A stretch of 64,000 bases of DNA from a virus. The DNA lies in IMG/VR virus record IMGVR_UViG_3300028840_007197, positions 1 to 64,000 of that record; one strand, 5' to 3'. The notes beneath the pieces are model-generated. The model was not told where the DNA came from. It did no database searches and saw only the letters and a program-made list of their open reading frames with translations. The position numbers and the translations under genes were made by a program. Position 1 is the first letter of the stretch, and each line of letters begins with the position of its first letter. Below are positions 9,280 to 16,998 of this stretch, piece after piece.

Positions 9280-9498
9280 ATGTACTGTGAAGATAATGAG
9301 TGTGAGAAGAGGATTAAGGGTTACTGCCGAATCCCTACAAAGCCCCTGAAACCGGAAGATGAACCTTACAGTCTTACTTATAGATGTACCTGTAAGGGAT
9401 GCGACTGGAGTGAGTTTGAGGCTGGTAATGTGAAAGAGCCCTGTGAATTCATTGGGGACCCTTACAATATAGATGGAGACTGTCTGGCTTTAAAATGA
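9280..9498 (+). CDS. cysteine-rich small protein
   Basis: A 72-residue acidic protein with nine cysteines, in pairs such as Y-C-E-D-N-E-C-E and C-T-C-K-G-C. This suggests a double zinc site or disulphide-stabilised fold. There is no signal peptide, so metal binding in the cytoplasm is more likely. The stop overlaps the next ATG by four bases (ATGA), indicating coupled translation. Confidence 0.6.
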   Translation: MYCEDNECEKRIKGYCRIPTKPLKPEDEPYSLTYRCTCKGCDWSEFEAGNVKEPCEFIGDPYNIDGDCLALK

Positions 9499-10214
9499 AA
9501 TATCTCATTTCTATAATGAACGGTCTGAACAGGTTCTCGCAAGCGGACATGAGCCATATCTTTGACATGTCTGGTCTTGAAAATTATGATGTAGACTGGT
9601 CTCCGACTGTTTCGGAACAGGAACGTGAATCCTCAACCCTCTTCTATGAGGTCCTGAAAGCGAAACCGCCAAAGGGGTCCCAACTTCTTTTCAACAGGGG
9701 GACACTTCTTAATCTTTCAGAATCATACCTTGAGCATAAACTTCAAACCAGTCCCCTTTGGAAGGATGATAGTGCCTGTAAGATATTCATAGCCAAGAGT
9801 TATGGCGTCGTAGATACTTTAAGGTCTCTCAAGAGATTTAAAAAACTTCCTAAAATAGACCTTATGATTCTGATAGATGGCTATGCAACACCTCTACCAC
9901 TTCGGTCGGTAACTAAGAGAAAAAATGGTAATCGCCTTTGGTTTGAGGTTCCGGAACAGGTTCAGAGTTCTCACTGTATAGTACAGAGAAAAGATGATAT
10001 CCGAGGCCTTTTTGCCTTCAATAGTATCAATACTATAGTAACTCCAACGATGGTTAGGAACAGGGTCTACTCTGAGTATAAGGATGGCTATAAAAGAGCA
10101 CTTACAGTTTCCCACTACAATATGGAAGAGATAGTAAGTACCATCCCTTGTTTTAATTACAATGGTAGAGATTATAACCTTAGAGGTCTATTAAGTTATT
10201 GGTTCAACAAATAG
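9495..10214 (+). CDS. possible alpha/beta-hydrolase-like protein
   Basis: A 239-residue protein. The central pattern is hydrophobic strand, A-K-S-Y-G-V (Ser102) and a helix, then strand L-M-I-L-I-D-G (Asp128) and late V-S-H-Y (His207). This order of Ser, Asp and His with nucleophile-elbow-like spacing is what an alpha/beta hydrolase would show, although the elbow reads K-S-Y-G rather than G-x-S-x-G. No signal peptide is present. Substrate unknown. It may instead be a non-catalytic member of the fold. It is translationally coupled to the preceding gene. Confidence 0.45.
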   Translation: MKYLISIMNGLNRFSQADMSHIFDMSGLENYDVDWSPTVSEQERESSTLFYEVLKAKPPKGSQLLFNRGTLLNLSESYLEHKLQTSPLWKDDSACKIFIAKSYGVVDTLRSLKRFKKLPKIDLMILIDGYATPLPLRSVTKRKNGNRLWFEVPEQVQSSHCIVQRKDDIRGLFAFNSINTIVTPTMVRNRVYSEYKDGYKRALTVSHYNMEEIVSTIPCFNYNGRDYNLRGLLSYWFNK

Positions 10215-10223
10215 GGGGACATT

Positions 10224-10550
10224 ATGGCTCGGGCAGAAACGTACTTCTCCCGGAAGTACCGAAAACCTATTGTCACCAGTTATGACGATCCCGGTAAGTT
10301 CATAAAAGACTGGGTCCGCTACAGCAGGGTCTCCGTCAGAGAACTATCACGGAGGCTAAAATGTAGCAGCGGATACATGTCTTCCGTAATCAACGGACTT
10401 CAGCCCCTCTCGATCAGAATGACTAAGAAAATCAGCCATATCATGGAGCTTACTAAGCGGCAGGAAGAGTTTTTTATCATTCTGAGTGTCCTGTCGCATA
10501 ATATCGAGAAAAAATACCGGTCACTGATCTTGAGAAGGAGGACATTTTGA
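10224..10550 (+). CDS. TIGR02147-like HTH regulator
   Basis: A 108-residue protein with AGGGGGA before ATG. Residues about 30-85 contain FIKDWVRYSR, then S-V-R-E-L-S-R-R-L-K-C-S-S-G-Y (helix-turn-helix), V-I-N-G-L-Q-P-L-S and E-F-F-I-I-L. This spacing matches the N-terminal domain of the TIGR02147/DUF4423 family, regulators frequent in Fibrobacterota and Bdellovibrionota. The longer C-terminal domain of that family is missing. Probable transcription regulator. The next gene overlaps its stop by four bases. Confidence 0.6.
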   Translation: MARAETYFSRKYRKPIVTSYDDPGKFIKDWVRYSRVSVRELSRRLKCSSGYMSSVINGLQPLSIRMTKKISHIMELTKRQEEFFIILSVLSHNIEKKYRSLILRRRTF

Positions 10551-10777
10551 TTCCGCTTACCTGCAAAATAGGACTGCACTGGTTCATGCATGGCCATGAG
10601 CCAGACTTCACGGCATTCGGCAAGATTGTATATCTTGCTGAATGCCCCTGTGGACGCCGATGGCTCGTTGAGACAACGGGACCTTTCCCAATGTTCAAAG
10701 TGGAATCAAAGCGGGAACTAGGTGGCATAGAACGGGTCATTGAACATTATAATGAGGAGAATCAAAAGCGTGAGTAG
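10547..10777 (+). CDS. small conserved-type protein with CxC
   Basis: A 76-residue protein initiated at TTG 10547, with AAGGAGG at 10535-10541. It contains a C-P-C-G-R-R-W segment preceded by a single Cys and two His residues, suggestive of a zinc-ribbon. Similar short cytosolic phage proteins with E-C-x-C-G-x-R-W motifs exist, but no function is known. Confidence 0.6.
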   Translation: MIPLTCKIGLHWFMHGHEPDFTAFGKIVYLAECPCGRRWLVETTGPFPMFKVESKRELGGIERVIEHYNEENQKRE

Positions 10778-11285
10778 ATTACATTATCTTATTGGAGATG
10801 CCACTGAACCGGTCCACAAGCCAGCTATCATTTGCCACGTTAATAACGATTTAGGCGGGTGGGGAAGGGGTTTCGTCTTAGCCCTAAGTGCCAAATACCC
10901 GGAAGCTGAAAAGGCATATAGGCAATGGAAACTGTCCTATGATGCCAGGATCCCCAACACTACCCCTTTTACGCTCGGCAGTGTTCAGTTCGTTGCCACA
11001 GGGAATTCAATCCATATAGCCAACATGATTGCTCAGCATGATGTGGTCTGGATGAACAAGATTCCCCCTATAAGATATGGGGCTTTAGAGTCCTGTCTTA
11101 CTGAGGTGTACAGAAGGGCACCAGAAATGGGAGTCACCGTCCATATGCCCAGGATAGGAGCAGACCTTGCAGGCGGAGAATGGCCTAAAATAGAGGATAT
11201 TATAAAAAAGACAATGACTGTTGATTCTTACGTATATACTCTTAAAAATCAGAGGGACCGTTGGCCAACAGTATACGAGACCTGA
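10770..11285 (+). CDS. macro-domain protein (ADP-ribose / Appr-1''-p processing type)
   Basis: A 171-residue protein from GTG 10770; GAGGAGA upstream favours this over TTG 10740, and it gives the normal macro-domain beginning L-x-Y-L-I-G-D-A-T. Then come CHVNNDLGGWGRGF (the Asn and Gly loop binding the distal ribose), H-I-A-N-M-I-A-Q, and HMPRIGADLAGGEW, which matches the Poa1/TARG1-like subgroup that removes the phosphate from ADP-ribose-1''-phosphate or reverses ADP-ribosylation. In this phage it could undo host ADP-ribosylation defences, or process the by-product of tRNA repair. Convergent with the kinase gene. Confidence 0.88.
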   Translation: MSRLHYLIGDATEPVHKPAIICHVNNDLGGWGRGFVLALSAKYPEAEKAYRQWKLSYDARIPNTTPFTLGSVQFVATGNSIHIANMIAQHDVVWMNKIPPIRYGALESCLTEVYRRAPEMGVTVHMPRIGADLAGGEWPKIEDIIKKTMTVDSYVYTLKNQRDRWPTVYET

Positions 11286-11307
11286 TCAAAATACTCTAAA
11301 TTTTGAT
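11285..11307. terminator. shared hairpin between convergent genes
   Basis: An 8-base perfect inverted repeat, ATCAAAAT / ATTTTGAT with a 7-base loop, begins at the stop codon of the macro-domain gene and covers that of the kinase gene. Position between convergent genes suggests a bidirectional terminator, but there is no GC stem or long T run. Confidence 0.4.
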
Positions 11308-11802
11308 GATTCTTTCGATAGAGAGCTTATCAAAGCCCTCTTCAAGGCTGGGCAGCTGAAACGAGGCTGCCATGCCCTTAATAACGCCTTCCCAATATTC
11401 CTTAGTAAATCCCCTTAAATCATTGGACCTTCTTTCGAGGTTTTTCTCAGACTCAGTACACCACACATATCTGATTCTGGGAATGATTGAATAAGCCCCT
11501 TGACATGCCTCCCAGATATCCTGTAGCGTCTTCTTACGGGCATCAACGTTGATATGACACTCATCTATGATTAGATTGTAGTTGAGGCTCAAAGCTGATT
11601 TTATACAGGCTCTCTTCATATGCCTTACAAGATTTTCATTCTGCTTCTCATACTCATATGAACCCTTGGTCATCAGACGAAGGGCATCCCTGCATATAAT
11701 ACAGGTCGGGTAAAGAAGATTCTTATGCACCTGTTTGCGGGCCCACGTGCTCTTACCCGATCCAACCAGCCCAATCATTACCCAGATAAAAGGGCGTTTC
11801 AT
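11296..11802 (-). CDS. polynucleotide 5'-kinase-like P-loop protein
   Basis: A 168-residue protein. Walker A is G-L-V-G-S-G-K-S-T-W-A (residues 11-21). It then has C-R-D-A-L-R with the Arg-Asp pair, a helix with E-N-L-V-R-H-M, L-I-I-D-E-C-H-I-N and a K-K-T-L-Q-D-I-W helix, and a lid region with L-E-R-R. The order and even the GSGKSTWA wording match the kinase domain of T4 polynucleotide kinase; the 3'-phosphatase domain is absent. It probably phosphorylates 5'-OH nucleic acid ends with ATP. Its stop abuts the macro-domain gene and its start overlaps the upstream glycosyltransferase by four bases. Confidence 0.75.
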   Translation of the reverse strand: MKRPFIWVMIGLVGSGKSTWARKQVHKNLLYPTCIICRDALRLMTKGSYEYEKQNENLVRHMKRACIKSALSLNYNLIIDECHINVDARKKTLQDIWEACQGAYSIIPRIRYVWCTESEKNLERRSNDLRGFTKEYWEGVIKGMAASFQLPSLEEGFDKLSIERIIKI

Positions 11803-12458
11803 ACGAAGACCACCTTCTTCTCATGCCCTAAACGGATAGTCGGGTCAACAAATATCTTGAAACCTTTCTCCCTGGCTAACCAACAGAAGGAAACGTCTTC
11901 AGAAGAGAAGTCCTTAGCCTGACCTATTGTATGAAAAACAGGCCTGAACCATGGATATCCTACAGCTTCAAAAACGCCATACTTTATCATCATAAACCCG
12001 AAACCGGTATACACGACCTCAAAAAGCTTATTTGAGTTCTTAATATCTAGCTCAGTCATGAATTTGAACGTACCGTGCTTTTTGAAATACTCTTCATCCC
12101 ATTTTTTAACGATGGGAAACGTTTTGTTATCTGCAGTCTTGTAAGCCCCCGCAACAATATCCAGGTCATAATCAAGAAGCTTCTGAAACTGCTCAGGAGC
12201 AAAAACCATATCTGAATCTATCCACATTAGATGACTATATGAAACTTTACCATCAAATGGTAGCTGTTTCTCACCCCTGAGAACGTTACCACCGAGGCAT
12301 TTGCTTCGAACATAATAAACTACGGAATCGGTCGCCTGGCTGACAGCAAACGGAATCCCTTTCCTCATACAATAGATGATGAGGTTGGTCCAGCTTTCCA
12401 GGAACTTGTTGCTGAAATTTGATCCGGGGAGACAAAAAATTATTCTTTTTTCTTCCAT
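11799..12458 (-). CDS. GT-A fold glycosyltransferase
   Basis: A 219-residue protein. It has an N-terminal nucleotide-sugar-binding strand pattern, the metal-binding W-I-D-S-D-M-V (about residues 78-84), a D-I-V-A-G-A-Y segment, G-F-G-F-M-M and the late S-S-E-D-V-S-F-C acidic motif of family-2-like enzymes. It would transfer a sugar from a nucleotide-sugar to phage DNA, a virion protein or a host glycan. It forms an operon with two further transferases; ATGA overlap with the kinase gene. Confidence 0.75.
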   Translation of the reverse strand: MEEKRIIFCLPGSNFSNKFLESWTNLIIYCMRKGIPFAVSQATDSVVYYVRSKCLGGNVLRGEKQLPFDGKVSYSHLMWIDSDMVFAPEQFQKLLDYDLDIVAGAYKTADNKTFPIVKKWDEEYFKKHGTFKFMTELDIKNSNKLFEVVYTGFGFMMIKYGVFEAVGYPWFRPVFHTIGQAKDFSSEDVSFCWLAREKGFKIFVDPTIRLGHEKKVVFV

Positions 12459-13189
12459 ATAACACCTGGATGCCTATCATATTGGTGGATAACGTTTACT
12501 GGATTACCTGCATGGTCAGCCAGAAGATCGTCTTCTGTTTTATTCCAGCTCTTCATATACCCCATGGTCAGAACAGGGCCAAAGCCATTGGTGTATATAT
12601 GAGTATCCGTTAGAAGTCCCTTATAGAGAAGATAATTATGCACTCCCTGGTCATATCCGATTATCTGTTTAGGGGGCAGTAAATACTTACGCATTATTGA
12701 AAGATAATCTATAATACTCAAGGAGGAACCAATAGTAATGCCAGAACATGAAACCTGACAATCCTTCATGCTTGCAGCTGTATCCATATTATATAGAGTG
12801 GCTATCCATGAAGAATTATAAGGACAGGCACCTATCGTAATATCCTCAAGGAAAACGCAGAGTCCGCTCATATCAAAATCGAAGGGATTTTTTTGGAAAT
12901 AAACATCCCTTAAGTCTGACAGCATTATCTTATCATAAGCCGTCTGTTTATTCTTCAGATATTCATCATAAAGAAAATATCTTAGAGCGTGTATGGGCAT
13001 ATATTCGAAGAGCTTATCCTCGAACGTCTGTGTAATAACATAATTAGACAACTTCTCTGATAGCTCTCGTTCAGATTCAGGAAGGAATATAACAACTTCG
13101 CCATTATACCCCGTTATTGCCAAAGACTGCAAAAAGGGAGCTAGATCACTCTCTTTAAGTCCAACACTGGCTCCCATAATCAGATTCAT
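12440..13189 (-). CDS. glycosyltransferase-like protein
   Basis: A 249-residue protein. It lacks a classical family-2 beginning but has I-M-L-S-D-L-R-D-V-Y-F-Q-K-N-P-F, a DxxD-type segment with flanking strand seen in eukaryote-like and viral GT-A enzymes, and Y-D-Q-G-V-H-N-Y-L downstream. Both are typical of nucleotide-sugar transferases that modify already glycosylated acceptors. Acceptor unknown. It overlaps the next gene by 19 bases and lies 12 bases after the two-domain enzyme. Confidence 0.6.
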   Translation of the reverse strand: MNLIMGASVGLKESDLAPFLQSLAITGYNGEVVIFLPESERELSEKLSNYVITQTFEDKLFEYMPIHALRYFLYDEYLKNKQTAYDKIMLSDLRDVYFQKNPFDFDMSGLCVFLEDITIGACPYNSSWIATLYNMDTAASMKDCQVSCSGITIGSSLSIIDYLSIMRKYLLPPKQIIGYDQGVHNYLLYKGLLTDTHIYTNGFGPVLTMGYMKSWNKTEDDLLADHAGNPVNVIHQYDRHPGVIWKKKE

Positions 13190-13201
13190 AGATATTCCTC
13201 T

Positions 13202-14752
13202 TTATCGGATTAAACCGGATTTCTCAGCCATCTTCGTATTCGAATAGAAGTTTATGTGCTCAGAATAACCCAAAAGAATACCAAAAAATTTATTGTAATA
13301 TTTGTTCTCTTGGAGACTTTGCTCTTTAATACTATCTAGACCATTTAACTTATATACAGAATGAGCCTTATGGTATACGAGGCTTTTAGCAGATATATAA
13401 ATGCGGTATCCTGCAATTTTAGCTCTCATGCAGTAATCGTTATCTTCGTATCCACCTGGGCTATACAGCTCATCAAAGATCCCTATTTTTTCTATGAGTT
13501 CTCTGAGTATCAAAATACAAAAACCGTGCAGATTTGGCACATTGGTGTCCCTGGATACATACCCGGCCCTCTGATACCCGCTTGCACACTCATTACCGAG
13601 AGGACCTGATAGGCCACAATAATCCTGCTCTATCATCGTATCATAGAGGTTCTCCAGCCACCCATCTTGTACCTGTGTATCGACATTCAGAATGCAGATA
13701 TCGGATTTAGGGTCAGCTGCCTTGATACCCTGATTGATAGCAATGGGAAAACCAAGATTAACTGGATTTAGAATATACTTGACTCCAGACGTCCCTAAAT
13801 ATTCCGGTGACCCGTCTTTCGAGCCATTATCAATCACTATAATCTCACAGGGCCTTTTGGTGTTCTGCCTGATATAGAAAAGACATTCCTTTAATAAATC
13901 CAAAGAGTTCCAGTTGGGAATTATGATGGAGCACTTCCTAGAAGGAAGACGCTCTTTTTTGATAAACCTTTGAAGCTGTTTTGGAAAAGTGGAAAAATCT
14001 TCAGGCACGGCTCGGTCATACTGCTGAGGAGTGACCGGATGAAGATGCCTCATCTGAGGCACCCAGTTCTTCCATACGCGGTCGTACCAATCCGGTATGA
14101 ATTCCTTAGCGTGGGAATTTATCTCCAACTTTCGCTTCATGTATGCGTCGTCCCTCGCATAAGACATATGATAGCATATAGCTACATCCGAGGGTATAAG
14201 GACACCATTATATTTATCTGCCCTGTTAATGAGTACAGCTGGGCCGGTCCGCATGGCTTCCGTAGTACCTATTCTGATACCATTGAAAAGAAAATTGGCC
14301 GTTTTCACGGCTATTAGCGGTCTGAAATACTCTCTAGGGGTTATGCAGTAGTAATCCTTCTTCCAATACGTGTTCCATTCCAAATGAAAGGAAACGTAGG
14401 ATGGATTAGAAGAGATATACCGTTTAATGTTCCGTACATGATAATCGTGATAGACCTCATCATTATCCACGATAAACGTGTAAGTATAGTGCTCCAGATA
14501 TAGAACAGAAAGACCATAATTTCTCTGGTCCCACTCATTGGTCCAATGACCCTGAATAAGCTGACACTTCGGATACTTTATGCATAGGTTACGGACATAC
14601 TCTATAGCTGCACTGTTATCACAGACTTGACCATTCCATGGAACGTCACTGATAAGGAAAAGAACCTTATCAGTTTCTTCAAGAAACGGCTCAAGAGACG
14701 GCCATAGATACTCAACGTCATCATATAAGCAGTACATCGTTGCAAACTTCAT
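13202..14752 (-). CDS. two-domain glycosyltransferase
   Basis: A 516-residue fusion. The N-terminal half (to about residue 260) has F-I-V-D-N-D-E-V-Y (a DxD site) in a GT-A-like domain. The C-terminal half begins S-I-I-I-P-N-W-N, I-I-V-I-D-N-G-S-K-D-G-S, N-L-G-F and C-I-L-N-V-D-T, a classic GT2 domain of the rhamnosyltransferase type, with G-Y-E-D-N-D-Y as catalytic acidic motif. Two active sites would allow two sugars to be added in turn. Likely targets are phage structural proteins or host surface polysaccharide. Confidence 0.85.
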   Translation of the reverse strand: MKFATMYCLYDDVEYLWPSLEPFLEETDKVLFLISDVPWNGQVCDNSAAIEYVRNLCIKYPKCQLIQGHWTNEWDQRNYGLSVLYLEHYTYTFIVDNDEVYHDYHVRNIKRYISSNPSYVSFHLEWNTYWKKDYYCITPREYFRPLIAVKTANFLFNGIRIGTTEAMRTGPAVLINRADKYNGVLIPSDVAICYHMSYARDDAYMKRKLEINSHAKEFIPDWYDRVWKNWVPQMRHLHPVTPQQYDRAVPEDFSTFPKQLQRFIKKERLPSRKCSIIIPNWNSLDLLKECLFYIRQNTKRPCEIIVIDNGSKDGSPEYLGTSGVKYILNPVNLGFPIAINQGIKAADPKSDICILNVDTQVQDGWLENLYDTMIEQDYCGLSGPLGNECASGYQRAGYVSRDTNVPNLHGFCILILRELIEKIGIFDELYSPGGYEDNDYCMRAKIAGYRIYISAKSLVYHKAHSVYKLNGLDSIKEQSLQENKYYNKFFGILLGYSEHINFYSNTKMAEKSGLIR

Positions 14753-14754
14753 AT

Positions 14755-15399
14755 TTATCCTTGGTATCTGCTGCCGAGTAGATTAAGTTCCCATATGATA
14801 TTGGCTCGGGCTATTCCCTCATACATATGAAAAAAGTAGTCCGTCCTGAATATATCCTTTTTCATGACCTCTTGTAGAAAGTGTATCCTGCCTCTTGGAT
14901 AGAATTCAGTACCACTAAGCTCCTGCTGCACGCCTTTAAAATAACATTCATAAACTTCAAGATTTTGACCTAAGATGCAATAATCAATATCATGAAGAAT
15001 ATCTTCATCTATATCAGGTCTTATAATGCTTTTTATAGACCGATGCTTTCTTGTTGAAAGTATGAGCTTCTGCACCTTTTTTAAAAACTTCTCATTCAAA
15101 CACAGGTCTTGTCCGGAAAAAAGTGCTAAGTTACAACTATCCTGCTCATTTGATTTGCTGCCGGGATTATAATGGCAGTCATGATACCATAGAGCAAATT
15201 CTATAGCATCCCTATTTTTAACCATTCCTGAAACTATATCCAGCTGAGAAAGACAGAAAAAGACGTGACTCAGATTATGATATGGGCGGTCATTATAGAG
15301 AAAGAACAGCTGCTCAAAGAGCCAGTCAATCTGTCCCTTCGAAGAGAAGGGAGCTATTTTCGAGATAAACCTGAAGAATCGATCATGATACTTATTCAT
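14755..15399 (-). CDS. HD-superfamily phosphohydrolase, COG4339 type
   Basis: A 214-residue protein. It has R-P-Y-H-N-L-S-H (His41, His45), W-Y-H-D-C-H-Y (His73-Asp74), N-E-Q-D-S and D-I-D-Y-C-I-L-G. These match the metal ligands and length of COG4339, predicted metal-dependent HD hydrolases of unknown substrate. Nucleotides or small phosphoesters are probable substrates. It lies two bases upstream of the two-domain glycosyltransferase and its start overlaps the preceding gene's end. Confidence 0.8.
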   Translation of the reverse strand: MNKYHDRFFRFISKIAPFSSKGQIDWLFEQLFFLYNDRPYHNLSHVFFCLSQLDIVSGMVKNRDAIEFALWYHDCHYNPGSKSNEQDSCNLALFSGQDLCLNEKFLKKVQKLILSTRKHRSIKSIIRPDIDEDILHDIDYCILGQNLEVYECYFKGVQQELSGTEFYPRGRIHFLQEVMKKDIFRTDYFFHMYEGIARANIIWELNLLGSRYQG

Positions 15400-15721
15400 T
15401 TTTTAGATGGTCGTATCGATTTAGCTTCGTGTTATTCTTATCTTTTACTACCTGAATCAACTTATTGATTTTATCTCTTATAATTTCAAGGTCTCTAAGG
15501 TCATAAGCAGTCACCGACATTTTACCCCTCGTTATAGCTAATAGCTCTCCTTTACCAGCCTTAAACTTTGGGGATAACTCTGTTATAATTGAAAACACAT
15601 CGTCTCTCTCAACATCTGAGCTAAGAACCATAACATAAATTTTATCCGGGTCCAGTTCAAGAAAACTGACGGGGCGCTCTATGGTTAAATCTAACCCCGT
15701 TTCTCCTATATGGGGATTCAC
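15392..15721 (-). CDS. hypothetical protein
   Basis: A 109-residue protein with a GTG start at 15721 that overlaps the stop of the small lipoprotein gene (GTGA). The strand pattern Y-V-M-V-L-S-S-D-V and a helix-strand arrangement suggest a small alpha/beta protein; no motif is recognised. The end overlaps the HD-domain gene by eight bases. Confidence 0.6.
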   Translation of the reverse strand: MNPHIGETGLDLTIERPVSFLELDPDKIYVMVLSSDVERDDVFSIITELSPKFKAGKGELLAITRGKMSVTAYDLRDLEIIRDKINKLIQVVKDKNNTKLNRYDHLKNE

Positions 15722-15897
15722 TTATAAGTCCTGTATTTTATGCACTTACACCCTTCCCAGAGGGTGTCTGATTCTATACTTTTATAACGGTTTTTATCGA
15801 GCTCGATATGTTCGGGAACACATACAGTAGAACTGCACCCGAAGACGAGGAGAATTAAAACTAGTATCAGGCCAAGAAAAGCTTTTCGATTTTGCAA
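15718..15897 (-). CDS. small lipoprotein
   Basis: A 59-residue protein from TTG 15897. It has a basic N-terminus (N-R-K), a hydrophobic helix and the lipobox L-V-F-G-C-S-S with Cys21 as the predicted lipidated residue. The mature part is only about 39 residues with three more cysteines. Its start overlaps the end of the upstream gene, GAAGAG lies five bases before the TTG, and its stop overlaps the next GTG, so it fits the operon exactly. Role unknown: superinfection immunity or a lysis-related outer-membrane lipoprotein are possibilities. Confidence 0.65.
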   Translation of the reverse strand: MQNRKAFLGLILVLILLVFGCSSTVCVPEHIELDKNRYKSIESDTLWEGCKCIKYRTYK

Positions 15898-16067
15898 CAG
15901 GTCTCTTCCATTTTCTTATTTGCTTCTTCAACCATTTTATCTATCTTCTCGAAATCACCTTTATTGTAATCTATCTCCGAATTTGTGTTCAAGACCTCAA
16001 CCACCAAACATCTTACCAACGCCCTGAGCTCACTGGAGCGCGGATCTGAATTTGAAGAGGGATTCAT
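15867..16067 (-). CDS. small helical protein
   Basis: A 66-residue protein with GGGAG eight bases before its ATG, inside the end of the HPr-like gene (38-base overlap). It is predicted helical with charged repeats in the second half and a C-C pair near the end. No family recognised. Confidence 0.5.
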   Translation of the reverse strand: MNPSSNSDPRSSELRALVRCLVVEVLNTNSEIDYNKGDFEKIDKMVEEANKKMEETCCKIEKLFLA

Positions 16068-16335
16068 CAGTTAACTCCCGATCTCCTAGCATAGCCTCTA
16101 TTGCATCGATAGCTTTTAATGCCACGGTATCATCAACGCCACTGATTGATACCGTAATGTCTGACCCGTAAGGGCGGGCCAACATAAGCATTTCCAGAAC
16201 ATTACATGCGTTTACATCCAGGTCCCTTGTTCTTATCCTGAACTGGCCCCCGATATGCCGAGCCAGGTCACAAATAAGGCTACAAGGACGCGCATGCATG
16301 CCCTCTTTAAGCTTTATTTTTATAATGCGTTCCAC
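16030..16335 (-). CDS. HPr-like phosphocarrier protein
   Basis: A 101-residue protein. Residues 11-18, E-G-M-H-A-R-P-C, match the phosphorylation site of PTS HPr, with His14 equivalent to catalytic His15. Then comes V-N-A-C-N where HPr has V-N-A-K-S, so the regulatory Ser46 is Asn45, and the I-T-V-S-I-S-G-V-D strand followed by the final A-L-K-A-I-D-A helix. The fold and active His are intact, while serine-phosphorylation control is lost and a 13-residue tail is added. It would accept phosphate from EI and pass it to EIIA or regulators in the host cytoplasm. No other PTS gene is present. Confidence 0.88.
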   Translation of the reverse strand: MERIIKIKLKEGMHARPCSLICDLARHIGGQFRIRTRDLDVNACNVLEMLMLARPYGSDITVSISGVDDTVALKAIDAIEAMLGDRELTDESLFKFRSALQ

Positions 16336-16390
16336 TTATTAATAATAGCCGATTATCAGCACTAATTAAAGTTATATAACTCATTGAATA

Positions 16391-16984
16391 TCAAAGAGTT
16401 CTATATTTAAACCATTCATAATACCTTTTAGTGGCCTCTTTGATGAAAGCCCCATCATCCATATAAGGTCGTATTCTTGCAATGATATGGTCTACTGTGG
16501 CTTTAATGCTACCACAACCCTTCACCTCAATAACTGGGGTAGAGGAGAAAGCCCCAGATGTTTGAAAGAACGCATCCTTGAGTCTTTCGATCATATCGAT
16601 GGACTGGGCCCTCCCCCTTGAAACGCAAACCTCAGCCGGGGTGTTCACGAAGACATGTATATCGGGCTTCCTGAAAAATTTATGGCCATAAAAAGCCTTA
16701 ATGAACTCCAGATTAGAGGGATTGAAAACATTGCAGTAGGCGAACCCTGACCATATATACCGGTCACAAACCAGGTCCATAAGGCCGAGTTCTTTATGAA
16801 AAACACGGTCCATAGCAAACTCAACTTCGCGGTGAGAGGTATCCATAGATTTGAGATTGAGCTCATCCGCTTTTTCCGATGAGAAAGTAGGTTCCTTAGT
16901 CCACGGGAAATCCAACTTTCCAGCTACTAACTTGGAAAGTGTGGTCTTACCAGAACCATCGGTGCCTTCGAATACAATAAACAT
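16391..16984 (-). CDS. tmk: thymidylate kinase
   Basis: A 197-residue protein of normal Tmk length. It has F-E-G-T-D-G-S-G-K-T-T (P-loop, residues 5-15), C-D-R-Y (74-76 with the dTMP-contacting Asp-Arg pair) and S-R-G-R-A in the lid. It phosphorylates dTMP to dTDP with ATP. Together with ThyX, encoded upstream in the same direction, it supplies dTTP for phage DNA synthesis. GAGGTCCC precedes the ATG. Confidence 0.92.
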   Translation of the reverse strand: MFIVFEGTDGSGKTTLSKLVAGKLDFPWTKEPTFSSEKADELNLKSMDTSHREVEFAMDRVFHKELGLMDLVCDRYIWSGFAYCNVFNPSNLEFIKAFYGHKFFRKPDIHVFVNTPAEVCVSRGRAQSIDMIERLKDAFFQTSGAFSSTPVIEVKGCGSIKATVDHIIARIRPYMDDGAFIKEATKRYYEWFKYRTL

Positions 16985-16998
16985 GGGACCTCATAAAT

